The position numbers and the translations under genes were made by a program. Under the pieces are notes generated by a model. It worked only from the letters and a program-made list of their open reading frames with translations, did not search any database and was not told the origin of the DNA. Source: Leeuwenhoekiella blandensis MED217 (GTDB taxonomy: Bacteria > Bacteroidota > Bacteroidia > Flavobacteriales > Flavobacteriaceae). Taken from it: DNA of 64,000 nt. This document shows, piece by piece, positions 26,375 to 34,162 of the stretch. The stretch lies in NCBI RefSeq assembly GCF_000152985.1, contig NZ_CH672395.1, forward strand, positions 2,672,461 to 2,736,460, given 5' to 3'. Numbering within the stretch: the first letter of the stretch is position 1; each line of letters opens with the position of its first letter.

Positions 26375-27517
26375 ATGATTGAAGAACGACTTTCTCAATT
26401 AGAAGCCGAAAATCAAAAGCTCAAGGAGCAATTAGACCGTCAGGAAAACAAGAAAAAGAACCGCCGTAAACTGGGTTGGAATTTTCTCAAACGCTCTTCA
26501 GGAATTATTTTAGGCGCACAACTAAAAAAGAGCATTGAGAAATTTCTGGACGAAATCGCAGAACAGCAGCGCGTCTCCAGAGAGACCCTTTCAGACTTGC
26601 TAAGCAGCATAATTATCAGATTGACACGAGTAGGGTTTTTATTGATCCTTACTGCTGTACTCCCTTCTATCCTACTCATTTTTCAAACCTATTATTTAGG
26701 AAAACAGAATATGTTGATCACCGGTCAAAGCGAAATGTTTAAACAACAAAACAAACGTTTAGATCAACAAACCTACCTACAAGAAGCAGAGCGCCGTGGA
26801 CAAACCTTGCTCATTATGGACAATATGCTGAAAGAAATAAGCACCGATGTTTCCAGAAGCAGTGCTAACGCGATTGACGATGCAACGGCTGGTAGACTCA
26901 TTTCCTTGAGCAAAATGCTGAAACCTTATAAATATCTGGAAAACGATAGCTTAATCGCAAGAGTTACAAGCCCCGAACGCGGGTATTTGTTGGTTTCTTT
27001 ATTAGAAACAGGAATTAACCTCAACACGACCGCCCGTTCACGATCTAACGGAAGACTCATTGAACGTCTTGATTTTACCTATGCAGAACTACGCAATCTA
27101 TCACTAAAAGGTGCAGACTTGATACAAATCGATTTATCTAACGCCGACTTAAGAAATTCAAGTTTTAACGGGATTGATTTTGAAAAAGCAAATCTTCAAA
27201 ATACGTGGTTACACGAGACCAACCTTACTTATGCCAGCCTAAAAGAGGCCAATCTGGAACATGCCGTTTTACAAAATGCTATTTTAGATTATTCAAACCT
27301 GCAAAATGCTAACTTATCATCTGCAGATTTGCGTAATGTGAGTCTGGTAAAAACAAAATTATTAGATGCTGATTTCACCAATGCCAGAGTAAACAAAACT
27401 TTTGAGCAAGATGTAACGCAACAACTCAATGCCGCTCAAAGGGAATGGTTGTTTTCAACCTTTGAGGTGGTCGAAATTGAAAAGGACAACTTTCAGCTGT
27501 TACCCATCAGCAATTGA
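26375..27517 (+). CDS. Membrane-anchored pentapeptide-repeat protein
   Basis: Protein of 380 residues. The N-terminus is a charged coiled coil (1-33), a transmembrane helix lies at about 84-107, a further coiled segment covers 110-165, and residues about 232-338 are pentapeptide repeats. The repeats follow the A(D/N)LxX pattern (LSNADLRNSS, FEKANLQNT, LKEANLEHA, LQNANLSSADLRN) and should form a right-handed quadrilateral beta-helix. Function is unknown; such helices often act as scaffolds or protein-mimic inhibitors. The intergenic region before it contains a weak hairpin only. Confidence 0.85.
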   Translation: MIEERLSQLEAENQKLKEQLDRQENKKKNRRKLGWNFLKRSSGIILGAQLKKSIEKFLDEIAEQQRVSRETLSDLLSSIIIRLTRVGFLLILTAVLPSILLIFQTYYLGKQNMLITGQSEMFKQQNKRLDQQTYLQEAERRGQTLLIMDNMLKEISTDVSRSSANAIDDATAGRLISLSKMLKPYKYLENDSLIARVTSPERGYLLVSLLETGINLNTTARSRSNGRLIERLDFTYAELRNLSLKGADLIQIDLSNADLRNSSFNGIDFEKANLQNTWLHETNLTYASLKEANLEHAVLQNAILDYSNLQNANLSSADLRNVSLVKTKLLDADFTNARVNKTFEQDVTQQLNAAQREWLFSTFEVVEIEKDNFQLLPISN

Positions 27518-27522
27518 TCAGG

Positions 27523-29094
27523 CTATTTTTTCTTCCACTTAAGCTGAAATAAATCTTTTCTTCGGTCTACCAAATTATGAACACTACCAAATTGATTTAG
27601 TTCTTTCAATAGATCAAGATCTACATCTGCAACGAGAATCATCTCAGCATTTGGCGTCGCTTCCGCCTTAACGCCGTTTGTAGGAAACTGAAAGTCACAG
27701 GGTGTTAACACCATACTTTGTGCAAATTGCATATCCATATTATGTACTTTTGGGATGTTCCCCACGCTTCCGGCGATAGCCACATAACATTCGTTCTCAA
27801 TAGCCCGTGCCTGCGCACAATGACGCACACGGCTGTATCCATTTTGCGTATCGGTTAAGAAGGGAACGAAGAGAATATCCATTCCTTCATCTGCTAGTAA
27901 ACGACCCAATTCTGGAAACTCAACATCATAACAAATGAGGATTCCAATCTTACCGCAATCGGTATTGAAGGTTTTCAGTTTTTCGCCACCGCTCATCCCC
28001 CAGGCTTTGGCTTCGTCCGGTGTTACGTGCAGTTTATAAAACTTTTCTATCGTACCGTCACGTTTACATAAGAATCCCACGTTATACAACGTACCGTCTT
28101 CCATATACGGCATACTCCCTGTAATGATATTGATATTATAGCTCACCGAAAGCTCACTAAACCGATCTCTTATGCGCTCGGTATATTTTGCTAATTCTCG
28201 TATCGCATCAGGTTCTGATAAGTGATTGTACGCTGCCATAAGCGGAGCATTAAAGAACTCTGGAAACAATGCAAAGTCTGAACGATACCCAGAAATGGTG
28301 TCGATAAAATATTCGGCCTGCTCAAAAAGTTCTTCAAAATTTTTATAGGTACGCATCTGCCATTGCACCAAGCCTAAACGTACAACGGTTTTGATCGCAT
28401 TTGGCTTTTTTGCCGGCTTTTGATAATAGATATTGTCCCATTCTAAAAGCGCCGCATACTCTTTTGATTGCTTATCTCCTTCTAGGTAATTTGTAATAAT
28501 CCGTTTTACGTGAAAATCATTACTCAACTGAAAGTCAAGCACGGGATCGTTAATCTCACGCGCACGCACTTTCTCTATGTAGGCTTTTGGAGAAAGTTCT
28601 TTGGCATACTGATGATAGTTGGGTAATCTTCCGCCAAAAACAATGCGTTCTAAATTAAGATTCTCACACAATTCTTTACGATAATCATAAAGACGTCGAC
28701 CAATGCGCATGCCACGGTACTTATGAGAAATAAAGATATCTATACCGTACAATACATTTCCCTTGGGCGTATGCGTACTAAAAGTTTCATCGCCTGTGAT
28801 TTCCATATAGGTATGCGAATCAGAAAACTTCTCGTAATCTACCACGATAGAAAGGGCACAACCAGCGATCTCCCCGTTTACCTTGACCACTACTTGACCT
28901 TCCGGAAAAATGGAAACCAGTTTTTGCAGCTCCTTTTTCTTCCAATAAGGATCTGGAATATTGGGATAAACAGCGATCATGATCTCCTTGAGTTCTTCAA
29001 AGTCTTTTACTTTTAAATACTCAAGATTGATGGTGTCTATGCGTTCGCGCTTTTCTGCACTGTCTGAATTATCTATGTGATCTACTTCTTTCAT
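27523..29094 (-). CDS. GNAT acetyltransferase - carbon-nitrogen hydrolase fusion
   Basis: Bifunctional protein of 523 residues. Residues about 25-215 form a GNAT fold with the acetyl-CoA loop in KYRGMRIGRRL. Residues about 235-515 form a nitrilase-superfamily domain with its triad at Glu279 (LFPEFF), Lys354 (FYKLHVTP) and Cys388 (ILICYDVEFPE). The same fusion is known in other bacteria as a GNAT/carbon-nitrogen hydrolase protein, but its substrate is not established. An attractive idea is an acyl-transfer/amide-hydrolysis pair on one small amine. No operon partner is visible. Confidence 0.93.
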   Translation of the reverse strand: MKEVDHIDNSDSAEKRERIDTINLEYLKVKDFEELKEIMIAVYPNIPDPYWKKKELQKLVSIFPEGQVVVKVNGEIAGCALSIVVDYEKFSDSHTYMEITGDETFSTHTPKGNVLYGIDIFISHKYRGMRIGRRLYDYRKELCENLNLERIVFGGRLPNYHQYAKELSPKAYIEKVRAREINDPVLDFQLSNDFHVKRIITNYLEGDKQSKEYAALLEWDNIYYQKPAKKPNAIKTVVRLGLVQWQMRTYKNFEELFEQAEYFIDTISGYRSDFALFPEFFNAPLMAAYNHLSEPDAIRELAKYTERIRDRFSELSVSYNINIITGSMPYMEDGTLYNVGFLCKRDGTIEKFYKLHVTPDEAKAWGMSGGEKLKTFNTDCGKIGILICYDVEFPELGRLLADEGMDILFVPFLTDTQNGYSRVRHCAQARAIENECYVAIAGSVGNIPKVHNMDMQFAQSMVLTPCDFQFPTNGVKAEATPNAEMILVADVDLDLLKELNQFGSVHNLVDRRKDLFQLKWKKK

Positions 29095-29123
29095 ATGTTA
29101 TACACCTTTCGGCAAAAATTATT

Positions 29124-32100
29124 CTAAAAATTAAATCCAAAACCAAACGAAACCCGATACCCTTCGCTTGACTTAAATAAGTTAAATGTACCGCTCAAAG
29201 CATCTGCACTATTTACCCAAAACCCGATGCCGTAGGAATCGTGCCAACGCTCTGACCCCTCATCCAGATCTGACCATACACGACCCAAATCATAACCGCC
29301 AAAAACACCTATTTGTAACGGCAGAAAACCGGTCTTGAATGTGTTAAAGGCATATCGCAAATCTCCCGAAGCTGCAAAAGAACGCTCTCCGGTAAAACGG
29401 TCAAAACGGTAACCGCGTAACCCATTTGCTTGCCCTAGGGTTGCAGCCTGATAAAACTCAGTATTATCTCCAAATCTAAACTGACTGCGTGCTGTCGTTT
29501 TTAAAACCAATTTACGGTTGGCACTTATTGCATTATAAAATCCCAGACTAGGATTGAGGTAAGCAAAACGCTTCCCGCTCTCGCTAAGGCTGTTGGTAAA
29601 CCCGCCGTTTAGAACAAAATCCATACCTCGGGTGGGCGCCAGTGCATTGTCTTTACTGTGATACTCATAACTTGCATCAAGAGTCGCAAAATACTTACGC
29701 TCTTCCTGTTCTATGATATCAACAATATCAATGTACCTCAAATAATTATTATCAACCTCAATACCTTCAAAAAGCCCACGTATAGAAAAAGTGCTTCCAT
29801 AATCTGAATTACGCAAGAGTCCGGCAGATGCTTCCAGCCTGCTTAAACGCACGCGATTAAAATTCATTCCCAGTTCATCATCATTGTTACTGGTCTCGTT
29901 TCCGTAGCCGAAAAAGTTTCTGGCGTAATTAGGTGTCGTATAACGCGCACTTAGCGATAAATTCCAGTCGTTCATTATCCCTGCAAATTCACCGCTATAC
30001 TTAAAATCCAGTCCGCTTGTTGCAAAAAAGTATAACATCTTAAAGCGATGCTGTTGCGAGAACGGGTTTTGTCTAAAGCCTTGAATGGTATAAACGTCTG
30101 TCAAACCAAGACTGATCCCATTGTCTGGATTGTACCCAAAAGCAGGTGTTATTCCATTGGTGCGTAATATTTGTTTCTGATAATCGTAGGTGTTGTAATC
30201 ATAAACATCGGTAAGTCTAAAGTTTGCTCCACCCCGCTCTTCAATGGTATTGGGTAGACTTTCGTGATCATAAACTTTTACCTTTCTTCCATTCTTGATG
30301 CGGTAAATATCGTTGTTCTGCCCTCCAATAATTCGCATAAAAATTGGATTATCTCCGGTTCCTTTCACTTCAAAAACATCATCATCATCAAGGCCGTAAA
30401 TCCATAATTGTTTGGTTTCATCAGAATAATAGGTGCGGTCAAGCATTACATCTGCTTTTTCTCCCCCTTTAATTCTATAAACCTTTACGTGCGTTTGATC
30501 ATCAGATCGGGTAATCTCAAAATAATCATCTTTATCTGTCCCGGTGACCATTTGTAATTCTACCAGATAATCATAAAACGAATCTGCGATGCTTACCAAA
30601 TTATCTCTGCGCCCTTTAAGATTCTTCTTGATCTCATCTATAGACTGCCCGCTTCGTACTTCCGGAGGCAAATCGTTAAAAGCTTCTTCTATAATCTCAT
30701 CGGTGATGTGCTCTTTTATAAACTGCGCTTCGTCGTGCCAAACCGCTCTTCCCGAGCGCTGGGCTAATGCCCGATCAAGTTTAATCCCTGCGTTGTTAAA
30801 CCATTTCATATCGTCAAGATTCTCATCATAGACCTGAAATTGTCTCGCCATACCAAAAAGTGTTCGTGCAATGTCGAGAATCGCTCCGTCAAAATTGGTG
30901 AACACCTGATCCCGATCTCTTGGGATAGGTATAAAAACATCCTTTCCGTTTTGATTTTTATATTCTGCCCAGCGCCATTGATCATTGTGACGATCCCAGT
31001 CTCCAACAAGCATATCAAACATACGTGCGCGTATATAAGCTTGTTCATCTACGATGTTTTCTTCATCGCTACGCAGTTTATCAAGAATATCATCTGTACT
31101 TTCAATATCATCAGGATATGCAAAAGTAGCTCCCGAATATTCCTTTGCTGGTCGCTCTACAATCATGTAAAGTTGCTCTCCATAATCTTCATTATACTTA
31201 CCTAAAGCGGGTTGCTTAGGTACATAATAAAGACGTGGCGTCGTGTGTAATACTTGAGCGGCCTCGCTCAATCTTGGGATGGCAAAAGCTCCGTAAGGAT
31301 GTGCAGAAGTATAAAAATCCTGTATTAAAGATTCCGGTAGTGTATTGTCAAGATCTTCTTCAATATCTGCATTTTCCTTCAGAATAACCTTTTGTAAAAA
31401 CTGAACCGCGCTTTTACGCAAGGCACGCATATTATATTCTCTTCCACTCTTATCTTTTAAACGAAGTGATACCGTTTGATGTCCTCCGCCGGGACGCACA
31501 ACTTCCAATCCTCCATAAAGCGTATCAAGAAGTGCTACTGGAGCTGTTATTTGTTTGCCATAAACCTCGCGATAATGTTCTCCCCAAACACTTTCAAAAA
31601 GATCTGAACGCTGGGTTTCTTCAATAGAATAAACTGAGGTTTTTAACGTCTGCGGAAAGCTTGTAGGCAATTGTGAATAATCTACAATTGAATCAGGCGC
31701 ATAGACTTCTTGCTGAAAAAATAACTCCGGTTCACCGGTTTCCTGATTGGTACCGTAATATTGAACCCAGGACGAACCGTCTTCAAAAATATCGAGTTTC
31801 GCAAATCCCTCATAGTCAGAACTGAAAAGTCCGTCGTTACCCAAATAAGCATAAGATGATTTTGAACCTGATCCTGAAACGATCTGCCGCACTTCATCAT
31901 GTTCTATATATTGTAAGCCATGCTCGTGACCAGAAACAAAAACGATCTTCTTATGTGTTTGACCCAGGACACGAATGCGCTTCATCAATTCGTTATACTT
32001 TTCATTAAAGCGGTCTTGCTTAGAAACACCGCCTTGCGTTCTGATCTGCGTAACGAGCGAACCTAAAATAGGCACAGGAATTTTTTGTTGAGAAGGAAAT

Positions 32101-32834
32101 AAATGTTTGTCTATTGCAAATTTCCCACCGTGAACCCCATTGGTATACATTGGGTGGTGCATAGCTATAACCAGCGTTTTTTGCTGATTTTTTTTAATCT
32201 CCCCCTCAAGCTCTATAAAGAATTTTTCACGGTCTTTAATGTTATCACAATTGTCATTGATCTTCGGGCTCTTATCCCAATCTTCAAGATACCATTGTGT
32301 GTCTAGAATGATCAAATGAACCGATTCATTAATATCATAACTCACTAGCGGGCAGCCGTCCTTTGGCAAAAAGATATCATCAAGCCCCGTAACCTCTTTT
32401 AGATATTCTTCTTCGCGATTTAAACCGTGCAAGTGGTCGTTGTACCAGTCGTGGTTTCCGGGAATAAAAATGGGAGTTCCTGAGTAGTTGTCAAAAGTCT
32501 CCACTTGTGCATCTAGACGGTGCTGTGCCAGTGGACGTTCTTCAGTGCCTTCTGGTGGCATCCCCACAGGATAAATATTATCACCCAAAAAAATAGCAAA
32601 TGAAGAATCATCATTTGCTTTGTCTAAAAATTTCTTAAATAATTTAATGCCTTCTGTACTTTGACCCATCTCAGAATTCCCTGCATCTCCTAACAGATAA
32701 AAGGTTCTGTCAACCTTCTTAGATGTTGGGTAAATCCCTTGCTCTACGCCGTCTTTATACCTTGAAGTATAGGTTGCACAAGCCGAAAAAAACAGAAGTA
32801 AAATAAGTGTTAGAAGTATGTTATTTTTTATCAT
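29124..32834 (-). CDS. Metallophosphoesterase / kinase-like middle / outer-membrane barrel protein
   Basis: Very large lipoprotein of 1236 residues with a lipobox at Cys19 (FFSAC). Residues about 44-360 are a calcineurin-like phosphoesterase: LLGDAGN, LGDNIYP, GNHDWYND, AMHHPMY and SGHEHGLQY give the full metal-binding set. Residues about 440-760 are a separate region with MRALRKS, LVGDWDRHNDQW (about 609-620) and PIPRDRDQVF (about 636-645), a layout reminiscent of Fam20/HipA-like atypical kinases. From about 920 to the terminal Phe is a surface-antigen/Omp85-like beta-barrel ending in GFGFNF. The barrel suggests outer-membrane insertion with the enzyme domains outside the membrane core. The kinase resemblance is inference. 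Confidence 0.85.
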   Translation of the reverse strand: MIKNNILLTLILLLFFSACATYTSRYKDGVEQGIYPTSKKVDRTFYLLGDAGNSEMGQSTEGIKLFKKFLDKANDDSSFAIFLGDNIYPVGMPPEGTEERPLAQHRLDAQVETFDNYSGTPIFIPGNHDWYNDHLHGLNREEEYLKEVTGLDDIFLPKDGCPLVSYDINESVHLIILDTQWYLEDWDKSPKINDNCDNIKDREKFFIELEGEIKKNQQKTLVIAMHHPMYTNGVHGGKFAIDKHLFPSQQKIPVPILGSLVTQIRTQGGVSKQDRFNEKYNELMKRIRVLGQTHKKIVFVSGHEHGLQYIEHDEVRQIVSGSGSKSSYAYLGNDGLFSSDYEGFAKLDIFEDGSSWVQYYGTNQETGEPELFFQQEVYAPDSIVDYSQLPTSFPQTLKTSVYSIEETQRSDLFESVWGEHYREVYGKQITAPVALLDTLYGGLEVVRPGGGHQTVSLRLKDKSGREYNMRALRKSAVQFLQKVILKENADIEEDLDNTLPESLIQDFYTSAHPYGAFAIPRLSEAAQVLHTTPRLYYVPKQPALGKYNEDYGEQLYMIVERPAKEYSGATFAYPDDIESTDDILDKLRSDEENIVDEQAYIRARMFDMLVGDWDRHNDQWRWAEYKNQNGKDVFIPIPRDRDQVFTNFDGAILDIARTLFGMARQFQVYDENLDDMKWFNNAGIKLDRALAQRSGRAVWHDEAQFIKEHITDEIIEEAFNDLPPEVRSGQSIDEIKKNLKGRRDNLVSIADSFYDYLVELQMVTGTDKDDYFEITRSDDQTHVKVYRIKGGEKADVMLDRTYYSDETKQLWIYGLDDDDVFEVKGTGDNPIFMRIIGGQNNDIYRIKNGRKVKVYDHESLPNTIEERGGANFRLTDVYDYNTYDYQKQILRTNGITPAFGYNPDNGISLGLTDVYTIQGFRQNPFSQQHRFKMLYFFATSGLDFKYSGEFAGIMNDWNLSLSARYTTPNYARNFFGYGNETSNNDDELGMNFNRVRLSRLEASAGLLRNSDYGSTFSIRGLFEGIEVDNNYLRYIDIVDIIEQEERKYFATLDASYEYHSKDNALAPTRGMDFVLNGGFTNSLSESGKRFAYLNPSLGFYNAISANRKLVLKTTARSQFRFGDNTEFYQAATLGQANGLRGYRFDRFTGERSFAASGDLRYAFNTFKTGFLPLQIGVFGGYDLGRVWSDLDEGSERWHDSYGIGFWVNSADALSGTFNLFKSSEGYRVSFGFGFNF

Positions 32835-32891
32835 GCAAATTATTTTGGAAATTCTTTTTCGTATTTTTCCTTACTTTAACAAGTATACTCT

Positions 32892-34097
32892 ATGGCTGAA
32901 ACAGCAGAAAAATCTACAGAATCTTTTTCAAAAGCAGATCAGTTTGTTTTAGAACTTTTCAAGGAAAAACTTCCAAACAGTTATCTCTATCACAACTACA
33001 ACCATACTGTGAGAGTTGTTAAAAGTACAAAGGAAATCATCGAAAATTCTCAAATTAATGTTAAACAGAAAGAGGCATTAATACTAGCCGCATGGCTTCA
33101 TGATACCGGTTATACCGTTACTAGAGACGGGCACGAAAAAGCAAGTGTCGAGATCGCTAAGGAATATATGGCAAAGGAAAATATCGATGCCGAAACTCAA
33201 GAACTTGTCGAGCAACTTATCGCTTCGACCAAAATGGGTGTTGAGCCTCAAAACGAATTAGAGCGCATTTTAAAAGATGCCGATAATTCGCATTTTGCCA
33301 AAGATTATTACGCACAAACCAGCGAGTTTCTGCGTCAAGAATTACTGTTGACTGAAACCAAAAAATTCTCTCCGGCAGAGTGGCGCGAGGAAAACATTCA
33401 AATGTTTACCCACAAGCATAAATTTTATACCGATTATGCAGCGCGCAACTGGAAAAGTCAAAAAGATGAGAATTTAATTTCTCTCCTTAAGAAAGAAAAA
33501 AAGAAGAAGAAAAAATACCGAAAAGAAGAAGTAAAAGCCAAACTGAAGGCCAAATATAAAGATGAAAGTCCAGATCGTGGCGTTCAAACCCTATATCGTA
33601 CTACGCTAAGAAATCATATCAAACTAAGTGATATTGCAGATACTAAAGCCAACATTTTATTATCTGTAAATGCGATTATTATTTCGCTGGCACTTTCTAA
33701 TATGATCCCAAAACTAGATGCGCCAAGTAACCGTCACTTATTGATCCCAACATTAATTCTTGTGATCTTTAGTGTTGCTTCGATCATTATGTCTATCCTT
33801 TCTACACGGCCCAATGTAACTTCAGGAGAGTTTACACGTGAGCAAGTAAAGAAGAAACAGGTGAACATCCTTTTCTTTGGGAATTTTCATAAAATGAAAT
33901 ATGATCAATATCAATGGGCGATCAATGAGATCATCTATGATAAAGATTACATCTACGAGGCGCTTACAAAAGATTTATACCTTCTCGGTGTGGTGCTCAA
34001 TAAGAAATACCTGCTATTGAGAAAAACCTATACCGTTTTTATGGTTGGAATTATCGTTTCGGTAATAAGTTTTATTATCGCATTTTGGTTAATTTAA
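32892..34097 (+). CDS. HD phosphohydrolase fused to Pycsar-type membrane effector domain
   Basis: Protein of 401 residues. The N-terminal HD domain has an apparently complete metal set: His38 (YNHTVR), His70-Asp71 (AAWLHDTGY), His81 (RDGHEKAS) and Asp129 (LKDAD). A lysine-rich linker (about 200-225) leads to a domain starting TLRNHIKLSDIADTKA with helices at about 253-272, 282-303 and 378-400. This pattern matches the family first called DUF5706 and now Pycsar effector TM domain. No uridylate or cytidylate cyclase gene is nearby. It could hydrolyse a nucleotide signal that the membrane domain senses. The neighbours are housekeeping genes rather than a defence island. Confidence 0.85.
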   Translation: MAETAEKSTESFSKADQFVLELFKEKLPNSYLYHNYNHTVRVVKSTKEIIENSQINVKQKEALILAAWLHDTGYTVTRDGHEKASVEIAKEYMAKENIDAETQELVEQLIASTKMGVEPQNELERILKDADNSHFAKDYYAQTSEFLRQELLLTETKKFSPAEWREENIQMFTHKHKFYTDYAARNWKSQKDENLISLLKKEKKKKKKYRKEEVKAKLKAKYKDESPDRGVQTLYRTTLRNHIKLSDIADTKANILLSVNAIIISLALSNMIPKLDAPSNRHLLIPTLILVIFSVASIIMSILSTRPNVTSGEFTREQVKKKQVNILFFGNFHKMKYDQYQWAINEIIYDKDYIYEALTKDLYLLGVVLNKKYLLLRKTYTVFMVGIIVSVISFIIAFWLI

Positions 34098-34108
34098 ATC
34101 AGCATTCA

Positions 34109-34147
34109 AAATTAAAAAAGCCCCGAAAATCGGGGCTTTTTTAATTT
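34109..34147. terminator. Bidirectional terminator
   Basis: A perfect 18-bp stem (34109-34126 with 34130-34147), GC-rich at its tip and A/T-rich at the base, with a 3-base loop. It works for both convergent genes (HD/Pycsar protein and GAF protein). Confidence 0.85.
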
Positions 34148-34162
34148 GTAAACGTGAGCTTA

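Noticed and set aside
30840-31205. Open frame of 121 codons opposite the large phosphoesterase gene
   Set aside because: Antisense to conserved coding sequence, with no family resemblance.
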